A DNA stretch of 64,000 nucleotides from Epiperipatus broadwayi. Its lineage: Eukaryota > Onychophora > Udeonychophora > Euonychophora > Peripatidae. Below the pieces are notes generated by a model. It saw only the letters and a program-made list of their open reading frames with translations, was not told the DNA's origin and searched no databases. Shown here one piece after another: positions 25,829 to 38,830 of the stretch. Every line of letters begins with the position of its first letter. Positions within the stretch are counted from its first letter, which is position 1. Made by a program: the position numbers and the translations under genes. The stretch lies in the NCBI GenBank assembly GCA_028023455.1, contig JAQFVV010006852.1, positions 62,001-126,000 of the forward strand. Direction: 5' to 3'.

Positions 25829-27199
25829 TGTACCGTTTATATGGTACAAATATATTGGCATTTGGTAAAAGCTAAAAAAAAGTAAATTTAGATTTTTTTT
25901 TTTTATTAGTATAATTTTTTAAACGTAAAATGAAAGTTAAAATTTTCATCCACATTTTTTTTATCTAATTAAAAAAAAAAAGTAAAAATTGGAGAGAACA
26001 AAAGGCACACAGATTACTAATCCAGATAAATTAAAAGAATTCTAAAAGTAAAAAGATTACAATTAGAAAAATCTTTTTAGGCAATTAAAGTTGGCAGAAT
26101 TGTGCTAAAAAAATAAAGACTTTGTAACGTAAATTTGATAAAAAAATGTACAAGATTATCAATGTATATTTTTGACAAACAAAAAGTATGTGCAGAAGTC
26201 TGAAAACTGGACCTCGAATATAAAAAGGAAGAGACCAGTTAGATCAATGTCTTGCCTTGACTGTTTTTCTTTTGACTGGTTCTGGGTCACAGAATCCAGG
26301 ACCACCCCTACGATGAAATAATTCTTCATGCGGGAGTAGACCGAAGCTTTTGACATCGTTGATCATGAAAACTGTCAAACCCAGAAAAGCTTTTATGACT
26401 AGCCTTTAGAACCTGAACCAAGAACAAGTTAAAACTAATGGTCACGAGCTCATTCTAACTCAGGAAAAACTATGCATAGTAATCTACAATCTTCTCGCTA
26501 AACTTACCGGTAAGCTATGATTCATTATTCCCGATTGTGACTAACTTGTCGGCAATCCATTCTTAAAAATAAGCTTAAAATAATCCCAATAGATACTTAA
26601 TTTTATTGTTCAAGAGACACTTGTTTACCCAAGAACTTTTTAATTGTGAAACTTTTTTATTAATTGATCCATGTCTGGATTAATGTGCGTGTGTTCCCTC
26701 CAGTTTTATTTAATTCGTAATTTATCTTTAAACATTTTAATTTGTTAGAATAAAAATATTTATTTCTAATATCAACTTTTCCTGGTACGTTATTGATAAT
26801 TATTATTAAATTTATTAATATTAGTTTAGTGAGATTTGAAAATATAATTTATCTTTGCCAATATGTGTTGACTAAGCTCCAGGAATAATAATATCTAGAA
26901 AATAACTCTAGTTACGGTAAAATATGATATCAATTCTTTTAAAAACATTTTTCTTTTTAATTTTCAAGACGTGATGAGATCGGATTTCAGCGGATTCTTA
27001 TATGAATCCTGGCACTCTTATAAAAGAAATAAAAGCTGATTCGTCAAGAGCGTAAATCATAACAATTACTAGGTAGAGTTGATCAGAAAATATAGTTATG
27101 TTTTTAGAAATAGGAATGAAACTCTTCTTTTTATATAACTTGATCAACTCACGCATTTTATGTGTAACAGAGACCTAGTCAGATGGAAAAAATGCTTCA
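25829..27199 (+). repeat. Left LTR-like repeat of the second element
   Basis: Starts TGTACCGTTTATATGGTACA. It aligns with 27903-29308 throughout, including the block AACAGAGACCTAGTCAGATGG near its end. The minus-strand frame at 26159-26356 falls inside and recurs in the other copy with changed ends, so it is unlikely to be a gene. Confidence 0.75.
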
Positions 27200-27902
27200 A
27201 TGGCTTCCCAACACAAGGTTTCAATGCAACAACCACAACCTGAGATAAGTTGTAATGGTATAAAGAACATTACAAGGATGACCCAAAAAACCCATAGCTG
27301 GTAAATGAATAGTAGTTTAAAAAAAAAAAACTAACTAATTAAACCCTGATTATACAAATATAAAAATATTTTTTTAATATGACTTACAGAAAGAAAAATA
27401 TATATGTTTTTAATATGTCTAAAAAAACACGATCACGGCTGATGTAGATGCTAAGTCACAAGTATTTGATCAGGTAGGCGGTTATTGGAGAGAGGAAAAA
27501 GCATAGCCCTGAGTCCTTGTATGCAGTATATAATATAAGACTGTCTTTAAATGCCCATCAGTCTATTTCTAGCAGGGATCCTGAGAAAGGGAAGGGCGGA
27601 CCGAGTTGCCATGAGCCGATAAAACTCAAAACGATGAGCAACGCCCATTTGTGCTTATAACTTGGGCTTATCGTTAGTATTACGCTTGAGCGGAAAGGAC
27701 ACAGGGAAGGAAATGTTTCTCATTCCCACTAGTTAGACCCAAAAGTGGTTGTTAAAGCCGCACGTCCTTGTTAAATGAGTCTACGAGATATATCAGCATG
27801 CTAATACAAAAAAAAACACACACACACGAATATGAACTTAAAGCTTAAGAATAAAATTAGTTTAAACCCCTATTTTATTCTCATCTCCTGGCCCCGGTGG
27901 TA
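27200..27902 (+). other. Interior of the second LTR-type element
   Basis: No ORF of note. A GC-richer stretch at about 27430-27780 (for example GAGAAAGGGAAGGGCGGACC) matches nothing I recognise. It begins with the candidate primer site at 27201-27218. Confidence 0.5.
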
Positions 27903-29308
27903 TGTACCGTTTATTTATATATGGTACAAATATATTGGCATTTGGTAAAAGCTAAAAAAAAAAAAAAAGTAAATTTAGATTTTTTTTGGATTAGTATAAT
28001 TTTTTAAATGTACAATGGAAATTAAAATTTTCATCCACATTTTTTTTTAGCTAATTAAAAATAAAAGTAAAAATTGGAGAGAACAAAAGACACACAGATT
28101 ACTAATCCAGATAAATTAAAAGGAATTCCAAAAGTAAAAAGATTACAATTAGAAAATTAAAAGAATTCCAAAAATAAAAAGATTACAATTAGAAAAATCT
28201 TTTTAGGTAATTAAAGATGGCAGAATTATGCTAAAAAAAATAAAGACTTTGTAATGTAAATTTTATAAAGAATGTACAAGATTATTAACGTACATTTTTG
28301 ACAAACAAAAGGTATGTGCAGAAGTCTAAAAACTGGACCCCGAATATAAAAAGGAAGAGACCAGTTAGATCAACATCTTGGCTTGTCTGTTTTTCTTTTG
28401 GCTGGTCCTGGGTCACGGAATCCATGACCATTCTATGACGAAATAATTCTTCATGCGGGAGTAGACCGAAGCTTTTGACATCGTTCATCATGAAGACCGT
28501 CAAACCCAGAAAAGCTTTCATGACTAGCCTATAAAACCAGGACCAAGAACAAGTTAAAACTAATGGTCACCACCTCATTCTAACTCAGGAAAAACTATGC
28601 ATAGTAATCTACAATTTTCTCGCTAAACTTACCCGTAAGATACGATTCATTATTCCAGATTATGACTAAATTGTTAGCAAATCATTTTTAAAAATAAGCT
28701 TAAAATAATCCCGATAGATACTTTAATTTTATTGTTCAAGAGACTCTTGTTTACCCAAGAACTTTTTAATTGTGAAACTTTTTTATTAACTGATTGATGT
28801 TAACGTGCGTGTGTTCTCTCCAGTTTTATTTAATTCGTAATTTATCTTTAAACATTTTAATTTGTTAGAATAAAAATATTTTTTTCTAATATCAACTTTT
28901 CCTTGTACATTATTGATGGTTATTATTAAATTTATTAATATTAGTTTAGTGAGATTTGAAAATATAATTTACCTTTGCCAATATGTGTTGACTAAGCTCC
29001 AGATAATAATAATATTTAGAAAATAACTCTAGTTATGGTAAAATATGATATCGATTCTTTTAAAAACATTTTTCTTTTTAATTTTCGAGACGCGATGCGA
29101 CGGATTTCAGCGGATTCTTATATGAATCCTGGCGCCCTTATAAAAAAAATAAAAGCTGATTTTCGTTGAGAATTACTAGGTAGAGTTGATCAGGAAATAT
29201 AGTTATGTTTTTAGAAATAGGAATGAAACTTTCTTCTTTTTCCGTAACTTGATCAACTCATGCATTTTATGGTAACAGAGACCTAGTCAGATGGGCAAAA
29301 ATCTTTCA
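27903..29308 (+). repeat. Right LTR-like repeat of the second element
   Basis: Same repeat as 25829-27199 with scattered substitutions. A roughly 40-bp internal duplication around 28125-28195 (AAAAGAATTCCAAAA and AAAAAGATTACAATTAGAAAA repeated) explains most of its extra length. The minus-strand frame 28285-28521 lies within it. Confidence 0.75.
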
Positions 29309-30524
29309 ATAGAAATTTTCATAAATCAATATGAATTGAAGGGCAATAATTTTCACCTAGAAGAATATTTTTTGTAAAAATTTTGTTATTACAATCAAGA
29401 ATGTTTTTTTAAATTTATTATTATAACATATATACAAACAAATATTTAATTTTTGATCATTAATATATACAAACAAATATTTATTTTTTTAAAAAAGAAA
29501 TAGCCTTCCTTCATTTAATGAGTAGATTTAATTAGATTTTGAAGTAGACATTCATTATAACTGTATCTTTTAGTTATATTTTGATTTTGCCTAATAAACA
29601 AATTTCAGAACTATTATTTATAAAATTGCTTTAGTTTATTGATTTCAAAATAATAATATTTAAGCAGACTGATGTATTTTTGTTTCTTATTGAAAAATTT
29701 GCACCTCATTGAAAATACATAAAATCAAAGGAATTAATTTTTTTTAAAGTCTTATCAGAAGAATAATGTCCATTATATTTTTCAAAAACTAAAACAATTT
29801 TTGATAAATAACTGCTTTGCAAAAATAATTTTTAAAATTCTTATAACATTCTGTTTTATATACAGTTTACAGGATGTTATTATTGTTATCTTAAGACTAT
29901 ATTTTTTTAAATAAAATTTAAATTTATAAAAAATATCACATAAATTTGTTTTAAACCTAAAATTTAGTTGTTTTTTACACTATTGAAATTACAAAAGTCC
30001 TGTTATAAAATTGCAGTAGAATCTAAAAATTATACCATTAAAGTGGAATTCATGAATAAACTAATCTGAGATAAATGCTTATTATGTATAAAAAGTTTTA
30101 CTAAGGCTTCAATAATTAAAATCATGATGATAATTCAGTTTTTTAATTGTACTTTTCCAATCTTTTTTTTATTATGTTTTTAGTTGTCTCTCTTCTATTT
30201 GTATTCTTTCTAATAACACTAAAATAACTTTTTCAAAAAAATGTCATGTCACCAATATGTAAACCATGGAAACAAAATAAATTCCAGCAATATACTTTTC
30301 ATTATCTTTATCACTGAGCAACTAATAATTTTATTTTTTTTATTAATTATTCTTATATTGATCAATCTTAATTCAAAATCTTTGTAGCATTTTGTTGTCA
30401 GTAATGCTTCTTTTTTATGTATATTGTAAAGATTGGAAAGACCCACCTTTTCAATCTAAGTGTCATTATTGTTTTAAAAAAATCTTTGATTTAGCTTTGA
30501 TATAGAAGTTTATATATATATATA
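29309..30524. other. AT-rich non-coding DNA
   Basis: No gene or element recognised. It ends in a TATATATA tract into which the PLE inserted. Confidence 0.45.
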
Positions 30525-30751
30525 TAATTATAATTGAAATAATATTTTTAACGGTTTATAAACAATTACAAACAATCTTAAAATCCGCAGAAGTATTTTC
30601 GGTTACTTTCTAACCTGCCTCAACTGCCATTAAATTCAAAAACCAAAAGCGGATTTTAAGATTGTTTGTAATTGTTTATAAACCGTTAAAAATATTATTT
30701 CAATTATAATTACAATATTGTTTTTAATTAACGGATATTTTATTTATTTTA
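30525..30751 (+). repeat. PLE 5' pseudo-LTR: inverted block then direct block
   Basis: 30525-30650 is the reverse complement of about 33139-33264 (shared AACCTGCCTCAACTGCCATT and its complement). 30650-30751 repeats 33201-33302 directly (GGATTTTAAGATTGTTTGTA through TTAACGGATATTTTATTTAT). The junction forms a strong hairpin. Confidence 0.92.
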
Positions 30752-30766
30752 CATATACTGAACACA

Positions 30767-33124
30767 ATGGATTCAAGTAATTTTAGAAAACGGTGGATCA
30801 TTAAGGAATGGCGGAGACAATGTAAAAAGATTATTAAGCTGAAATGCAAACTTCGTTTTTTCAAGAATTGTAAAATTTTTCAGGTATTCCCGAATTGTTG
30901 TAGCATAAAGTTGAACAGCTGTATAAATTTAATACCAAAATGTTTGGATAAATTAAAATTGATTATTTTAAATAATATTATTAAAAGTTGTAAAAAGGAA
31001 CTTTTTGAGATTCGTAAATATTTGAAAGCAATTGAACATTTAATAATTTTAAATGAATGGTGTGCTTGGAACAAAATATAAAATTATTTGTGAAAATGGA
31101 TTTAAAGTAATTGAACGTAAATTATATAACAAATTTGAGAAAAAAGTTGATTTTTTTATTTAATAAGCGATATCCACATGCTTATAATGATTTAAACTTT
31201 GTTAATTTATCAAATAATAGGATACATTTAATTCAGAAATACGTTTTAAGTCACGGAGCTAAATACGTTGGTGGTAATTGGAATGATTATAATTTGGAAC
31301 TAATTGCAGCTGTTCAAAATTCATTTGAAATGATTCCTGGTAATGATAATTTTGCTGATGATATTATTAAGAAAATTAATTGCAATAAATTTGATACAAT
31401 ATCTTATGATAAATCATGGCAATTAGCTATTTCGGAATTTAAACAGAAATTGAGGATTGATAATATGATTTGTTTGAAAGAGGACAAAGGTTTGCGTATG
31501 TGCTTGTTGACGAAATGTCAATATATTAATAAAATTAAAATGCAAATGGACAAACTTGGTTTCTTTTTGATTGAAGATTATAATATGGATGGTCAAAGAA
31601 TAAAGTTTATTAACAATATTTTAAAAAGTGCTAAAAATAAAGTTTTAAATAATAATGTATACTATATGATATATCCTTCTTGTGCTATATGTCCTCGTAT
31701 TTTTGCAAATATAAAATTACATAAAGAAGGTAATCCTTTGCGAGTTATGATAGATTTTGGTGGTTCCTTCATATATCAGACTTCTAAATATATTGGTAAA
31801 CTTTTACAAGACTTTTTTAGGATTTGGGGATAATACTATTGCTTCATCGTTTGACTTTGTAAATAGTATTAAAAATTTAATTATTGATGAAAATGATGTT
31901 ATTGCTTCATTGGATGTTACAGAAATGTATGGATCTATTGATAGAATGAATTCCATAAAAATAATTGAACATGCATTAAAAAGTAAAAATATTTGTAAAT
32001 ATACGATAAAATTTATCATTGATTCTTTAAAATTTTTTAATGATAACATTGTTGCATCTTTTGAAGGTCAATATTATAAAATGACCAAAGGTTGGCCTAT
32101 GGGATTGCCTGTAGTTGCACAAGTTTGCAATTTCGTTTTATCTACATATGAGAGTAGTATTTTAAATATGTGTATTTTTGGAGATATTAAAATTTACAAA
32201 AGATATGTGGATGATGTTTTTGTTTGTGGAAATACTAATAGTATAAATTTGCTTATAGAGGAATTAAATAAGTTGAATGGCTTGAAATGGACTATTGAAA
32301 AAGAACAGGACAATAAGATTAACTATTTAGATTTAATGATCACAAGAGATAACAGTATATTAAATTATAAACTAATAATTAAGCCACTGCAAAAAAGAGG
32401 ATATATAAATTGTAAATCAAAAGTACCAATGATGCATAAGATGGCAAGTTTTAAATCTTTTTTGTTTCGGAATGAAAAATTATGTCGTTACCAAAGTGAT
32501 AAACTAAAAAATATTGAGATATTTGCCAAGGAATTGATTGATGTCGGTTATAAAATGGAACAAATAAACAATACTTTATGTCAATTTAAAAAAAATTATG
32601 ATAATTTAAAAGAAATGAAGATTAATAATAAAAAATGGATATCTATTCCATTTATTTCAAATCCACAAGTAAAATTTTTTAAGGATTTATATAAGAATGT
32701 GTTTAATGTTTCATTCTACGTTCCAAACAATATTAATAAATTAGTCAATAATTCTAAGGATGTCATACCTGTCAAGCAAAAAAGTAATGTCATATATCAA
32801 ATTTTTTGTGATTGTATGCTATCATATATAGGTGAATCTAGGTGCAGTATTGAGAAAAGATTGAAGGAACATGAATTATTATATAAGCGTGTAAAAAATA
32901 AAAATAATGGTGATTTAATATCTTCTTCAGTTTTCTTTGATCATGAAAAAACATGTAAATATAAATTTAAATTTAATTTTGAAAATGTGAAAATTCTTCA
33001 TGAAGAGAGAAACCATAGTAAAAGAAAAATTAAAGAGGCAATTTTTATAAACAGGAATAAAACGCATTTAATAAATCGACAAGCTTCTAACATTAAAATA
33101 CGAGATTCGTGGAATTTGAATTGA
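30767..33124 (+). pseudogene. PLE reverse transcriptase with GIY-YIG endonuclease, frameshifted
   Basis: Coding sequence starts at the ATG at 30767 and is split between frames: 30767-31081 (104 residues, lysine-rich), probably a bridging frame near 31060-31145, then 31111-31833, then 31757-33124. The second block holds the LSNN...VLSHGAKY region, a KEDKG motif and NIKLHKEGNPLR. A shift in the T-run near 31811-31817 leads to the 455-residue third block. That block has motif A SLDV (residues 51-54), motif B KGWPMGLPV (111-119), the catalytic YVDD (150-153) and NYLDL. Its C-terminal GIY-YIG domain reads VIYQIFCDC...YIGES (345-361), then RLKEHE (368-373) and KIKEAIFI with the presumed catalytic Glu at 427. 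Family knowledge: PLE enzymes cut target DNA and prime reverse transcription there. Catalytic residues are intact; only the frame is broken, at least twice, unless homopolymer sequencing errors are responsible. Confidence 0.93.
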
Positions 33125-33138
33125 TGACGTTTGCTTCC

Positions 33139-33302
33139 GCTTTTGGTTTTTGAATTTAATGGCAGTTGAGGCAGGTTAGAAAGTAACCGAAAGTACTTCT
33201 GCGGATTTTAAGATTGTTTGTAATTGTTTATAAACCGTGAAAAATATTATTTCAATTATAATTACAATATTGTTTTTAATTAACGGATATTTTATTTATT
33301 TT
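33139..33302 (+). repeat. PLE 3' terminal region (pseudo-LTR)
   Basis: Begins shortly after the ORF stop. Its first part (33139-33201) recurs only inverted at the 5' end, and its last 100 bp recur both inverted and direct there. Similar but diverged sequence follows the dead PLE copy at 59815-60190 on the minus strand. Confidence 0.88.
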
Positions 33303-36300
33303 ATATATATAAATGTTGTTATCATTATTTATTTCAATTTTCAGGGTATATGCATTTATTTATGACTTTGAGATTTAAATGGCAGTGGTAATATAAAAAA
33401 AAATATATATGTATCTGTATATAGATTTTAAAAAGATACTGCTTTATATTTAAAGTATTTGCCTTTAGTTATATCAATGATTAAAATATTGGCATATAAA
33501 ATTACTAAATGTGTTTACATTGTATTTTTGATTTTGAAATTATTTGCAATGTACTTTTATTATGTTGTACTTATTTATTTATTTATTCATTTTTTTTTCC
33601 ATTTGTAAACTGTAAAGCATATTTGTTTATGCAATTTTTTTAAACTTTAATATTTAAAAATTGATGATTGGTATAATAAAGATATTGGTATCAGCAGCAT
33701 ATAGAAGACTGAGCTAAACAATATATAAAAAAACACAACAGCAAGAGGGATTCTTAACAATCACCATTAAGAAAAGGAAGAAAAACTTTACTGCTGTATC
33801 ATATACAATTTTCATTGCGCAACTACAATATTTTATTGGACTTGATGTCATTAGGAATGACAGGATAAACAAAAAAAACTATAATCTCAGGGTTTAATTC
33901 CCTTCATCTTACACTATTCCATAAGTAATATCTATTGGAAGAGAAGCAAATTATTAATAAGCAGGTATTTGGAGTAAAAAACAACCAGAAAAATGAATAG
34001 CTATTTGTATACAGCAAGTCAATATAAGCATTATCTAAGTGTTTAATGTCGGTCAATCACTGTCAATTGACCCATTACAACATAATCTGACTAAAAGAAT
34101 ACTCTGAAACAACCATTTACAAAAGGGCTCATAAATTCATGTGTTTGCCATTTGAAATTATTTTACATGTTAATTCAACCTACACCAGAATGGACAAAGA
34201 CATGTCAAATAATTGTCAAACTTTAAAACAAAAAGAAAACAAAGAAGATTAAATGGTAATTAATTTGATCAATTTTTGTAGTTTGTATATGATTGATTTT
34301 AAATTTAACCATTCATACATGTAAACTAATTTTAAGTCTTAATCAATCAGCATAAATAACAACACATTAAATTTTAGTTAATACTAAATTTTTTTGTTTT
34401 ATGTTGATTCATTTGAAATATGAACATACATAATATAAGTAGATTGCTTTAAACTTTTAACTTATCAAAATTAATAGTAAAATGCTAGAGGTCACTTACT
34501 ATTAAAACTTTTCTGTTGTTTTTTAATTCATACACCTTATATATGTACGTAAATAAATAACCTGGTTTTAAATTCCAATTCATTAACATAAATAATTATA
34601 TATTAGATATAATTTGTCATTAAAGCACTGTGATGTTGTTTTAATTTAAATGCAGTATACATGCATGCTATGTATATGTTGTATACAATGCATGCTAGAA
34701 ATTAATTTGATTGTCATTTGTTCTTATAAGAATCATTTATAAATATACACATAATGTATTATATTAGGGTATAAAATTTAATATTTAATATAATTATTTG
34801 AGATTTCATTTTTATATTTATGTTATATATGCATATGTCTTCACATATAAGATTAGGAATTGTTCTTACATTTTATTCATAGAAGTTTCATATACTAAAG
34901 GTTATGTAGACCAGTGATAAATGTTTATTGAAGTCTTAGAACTAATGATGATATAAAAAAAGATATTGAGTTTTGAGGCCATAATAGAAACCTTATTATA
35001 GATAATAAATCTAAGGAGTTTGTACTTGTGGTCTAAAACAGGCATATAGTTTAAAAGAAAATGAAGCACATAGATATCCAACACAGTAGGAAGAGTATAC
35101 TGATAATTTTGTGTACAGTTAAGTGATTTAACCTTGAAGAACGTATAGATGATTCTGAACTGTTATTTTAAAAAGCTATTATGACTTCCATTATTTTTCC
35201 ATTATTGCAACTTTCTGCATGTTAAATAGTAGATGGTTCTTATGTACATACAAATGTCAATCCATGCCTATTGTTAACAAACATTGTGAATTTAAATAAT
35301 ATTGAATTAAAAATGAAAATTTAGAAGACAAATAAATATTATATGTGTTTGAATATAACTATTTCCATTTGAAAAAAAAATCAAACCACAATAAAAATAA
35401 AGGATACACCATTTGTTTTATATGAAATGATTTTGTGATTTATTTGAAATTTATTTATTTAATTAATTTTCTCTTTTCAGTACAAAGGTCAGTGCTTTGG
35501 ATTGAGAATTATTTATATGATGATTTTGTGTCTTGCCAATATTCAAGTTTATAATTGCTTATTTAAGCCATCACTAATAATTATATTGTTTTGCTTATAA
35601 TTCCCATCTGCAAACATAGGTTGGATTCAATAAAATCCCCTTTGTTTCCAATTTATATTTTGGTGAGTAATTAAATCTCACTGGTCAGATTAACCCTGAG
35701 AATAAATCATTTAATGTCTCTTATTATTGCTCTTTGGTATCTATGCATATTTTATATACATCTAGTCATATAGATAATAGTGTAATTGTTAATCAATGAT
35801 TGGACCATATTTTACTCATTCTTAAAATTTATTTTCTGATGCATAGATGCATATAAACATTAATCAGAAATATAAATTATTTTGAATAAGATTCTAAAAT
35901 GTATATATCACAATCAAATTTTCCTAAATTTAAATTGGCAATAAATATTATAATGATTTAAAAGTTTTAAATGAGAAATGAAAAACCTTGTCTTAAGACA
36001 TATGATATATCCCCCTAATCAAATTTTGTATAATTACAAATTTTACAGCCTGTGAATTTTAATAATGAATCATATAATAACAATATACATATGTAAGCAT
36101 TCAAGACAATCAAACACCACTATTTAAATGACTTACTGGGATATACTTTCAATATTATCTTTCTCTTTAATGTAAAACAATAATGGAAACTTATTAAGAA
36201 TTATTTTTTTCCAACTTATAGTTATGTATAACAATGTATTTTAATAACTGAGATATGTTTAAATCAATAAAAAAACAAACAAATATCTTTTAATTATATA

Positions 36301-38383
36301 TTAAGCATTTTAATAAAAATATATATAAATTATTATTGTAATTATAGTTATTTGCATAACTTTAACTAATATTAATTCTATAAAAGGTGAAATGTTTAAT
36401 TGAAAAATTTCATTTTAACTTTATTGAATTGATTTTGTGAAGTTCTCAGCATATATACCCTTATGTTAGGTTTATAAACACTATTTATTTATTATAGGAT
36501 AAAAATTATAAAATCATATTTTATTACCAGTCTATTTAAAATGTTAACATGTGTTAAATCAGTTTCAAATTTCACTATTGCCACCATCTTCAATTTTGAA
36601 AGTGACTGAATTGATGGAATTTTTTCAAACTGATTATGCTGTTCATTTTTATTAGTCTTTTATGCACTATATTGTTCAAAGTTTAATTGACCTACATTTG
36701 AAACATATACTGATAAGATATATGTTCTCTACTATTCATCTTTCCTCTTTTAAAATCCAATTTTTCTTTTATGCACTCTTCCACTATCGAGATACTCCAT
36801 CAAACTTTCTATTTCATCCATCCAACTCACATGTGTTTTTTTGTAAGTCTTTTACAATTTTTTGGGATAAATCCATATTTGTCTATTAAATTTATATTTT
36901 TCTTCTTAATTCAATTGTTATACCAATTTTCTTCTTTTCTGAGCCAACACAATATCTAGAAAAATGGAAATACCTACAGAAAATATATTTTTTAAAATAA
37001 TGTTTAGCTTTATTACTACCTAGCCTATTTTCAATATATTTTTACTATATCATATTCATGGCATATCTTGGTATAATTAAATGTTTTTTATATCAATATT
37101 TAATTAACTGTTCATATATTTAATTTTAATTTAAAATTTAAATTTGAAGATTCAAATAGCCCATTTCTTTGAAATTGGTACACTTGTTTCTTTTTTGTTA
37201 ATAGAAAAACAGTCACCCGCTATTATTGCATATGCTTCTTTGATCTTCCATTTTCTATCCTCTCTCTGTGTGTACACTATCTCTGTTTTCATTAGCTCAA
37301 ATCTAAAGCCAGTTTTCTGTTCATTGTTTGTAAATATTATTTAATAACTAGAATAAAATATTCAGTGATACTTTTTGATAACCACAGTTTGGTCAAGGTG
37401 GCTATAATATGATTCAGCTATTTTATTCAAACATATAATACTAGTTGAAAGATCCTCCTTGTTAAGTCAGATTTTTTTTATATAAAAATGAATTATTATA
37501 TTTTAAAAAATCACTGAATATTTTATTTTAGTTATTAAATAATATTTAATCATTATTAAATGTAGCAATTTCAAAATTATATACATTCCACTTTTTGATA
37601 AAGAGATGAATTAAAATTACTAGAACATTCAAGACACCCTTCTCCGAAAATACTATACTTCTGAGTATCTCAATTCATAAAAAAATGCATAAAATAAAAG
37701 TTATTAAAACAAAATCGATTATTCAATAGATAGTGAGAGTCCACTATGCCAGAAATATTATAAAATTATAACTTCTTTACAGATTTTACAGCTTACTACT
37801 GCTTTTGGCCAGGACGGCCATGTCATATTCAACGTACTAGAATAGCTATATAAATGAGCAATCCAATCTATAAAGTCTTACTTAAAATTTTATAATCTTT
37901 CCGGTATAGTATATTTTTATTATCTATTAAATTACCAACGAACAAATTCATTATTGAAGTTTTATGTATGGTCAAAAATTATGTTGAAATTATTAGTTTT
38001 TTTTTTTAAAAAAAATCAATATATATTATTATGAATAATATATGTAATTCATTATACATTGCGTGTTTAGATATAATAAAAATACAACTCCAGGAAAAAA
38101 ATATTTGAGCAAAACAATTTTTATTGCTGATCAGTTTGTAAAATAAACACATAAACGTCTATGTAAATGATTATATTCGCAAATATTTCTAAATATATAT
38201 ATATAATGGAAACAATTTATTAAATGAAAATAAATAACTGTTTAATTTCCTAATATATATTTTATAAGCAAACATTTAGTAATATATATATATTGAAAGC
38301 AAAAATATATGTATACAAACACACGTTATTTAAAAATCGAGGGATAAAAACAAATGACATTTTTGAAAAATTTGTTTACTTAC
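33303..38383. other. Long AT-rich non-coding stretch
   Basis: About 5 kb in which I see no exon, RNA gene or element with definable ends. Short frames at 34902-35084, 36662-36959 and 37144-37344 are low-complexity. Since a TPR exon on the minus strand follows, this may be intron or 3' flank of that gene. Confidence 0.4.
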
Positions 38384-38532
38384 CTGGCTTGCATAGAGAC
38401 TTGCAAGGTTAAGGTGAGCAGTTACAAAATAAGGATCAATATCCAATGCCCTTTGTGTGAGGATAATGGCTTTTTCTATTTTATTAAAGTCTTGATATGC
38501 TTTTCCTAACCGCAATAAAACTTCGGTATTAT
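38384..38532 (-). CDS. Internal exon of a TPR-domain protein gene
   Basis: On the minus strand a TTTGTTTATTTTCAG acceptor precedes the exon and CCAG|GTAAGTAA follows it, both near-consensus splice sites. The exon is 149 nt. It starts with the last two bases of a codon and ends on a complete codon (CAG). It encodes 49 full codons beginning NTEVLLRLGKAYQDFNKIEK and ending AHLNLASLYASQ. One complete tetratricopeptide repeat fits the 34-residue pattern (L-x2-LG-x2-Y...A...AL-x-IDP), followed by the first half of a second (AHLNLASLY). TPR helices mediate protein-protein contacts; the exon alone does not identify the protein. Other exons are not visible in the window, implying long introns or exons outside it. 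AT-rich introns on both sides match the window's composition. Confidence 0.9.
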
Positions 38533-38830
38533 CTGAAAATAAACAAAAAAAAAAAGTAATCTTTTCCAAAGAAAAATATTTTTTTATTGAAAAATTTCTA
38601 TCACACATATATTAGTATTAAATACATATAAATTTAAATGATTTAAATGTCGTATATAAAGATATCATACATTGGGCATGTCTAAGGCATTATGATTTTT
38701 CTTTCTAACAATTTTCTTATAGCACTAAATATATAGATAATTTAATATAATTTGCACATAAATATTATATATGTATAAAATAATAATACAGGAAATATTT
38801 TGAAATAGTCCACAGTAAGAGAGAAATTAC
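38533..38830. other. Intronic DNA upstream of the TPR exon
   Basis: Minus-strand polypyrimidine tract and acceptor lie at the left edge (38533-38560). No other feature. Confidence 0.5.

Larger units (their letters stand above)
25829..29308 (+). mobile_element. Second LTR-type non-autonomous element (3.5 kb)
   Basis: Direct repeats of about 1371 bp (25829-27199) and 1406 bp (27903-29308), both TGTACCGTTTAT...TTCA, surround a 703-bp interior without any long ORF. A TGG-initiated candidate primer site, TGGCTTCCCAACACAAGG, starts 2 nt after the left repeat, fixing the likely orientation as plus. Flanks read ATAT (left) and ATAG (right), at best an imperfect 4-bp duplication. The interior is more GC-rich than its surroundings. 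The size class fits a short LTR element lacking all proteins. No clear polypurine tract precedes the right repeat, so assignment as LTR rather than another duplicated element is likely, not certain. Confidence 0.68.
30525..33302 (+). mobile_element. Penelope-like retroelement (2.8 kb, near full length)
   Basis: The left end carries an inverted copy (30525-30650) of the right terminal region, followed at once by a direct partial copy (30650-30751) of the last 100 bp of the element. The right end has the full terminal sequence (33139-33302). Such inverted-plus-direct 'pseudo-LTRs' are characteristic of PLEs, as is the encoded combination of reverse transcriptase with a C-terminal GIY-YIG nuclease. 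The element sits between TATATATA tracts on both sides, so a target duplication cannot be delimited. The coding frame is broken, so this copy is inactive as written, but the ends and domains are well preserved. Confidence 0.95.

Noticed and set aside
26159-28521. Similar short minus-strand ORFs in both LTR copies
   Set aside because: The similarity is inherited from the LTR duplication; lengths and ends differ and no motif is present.
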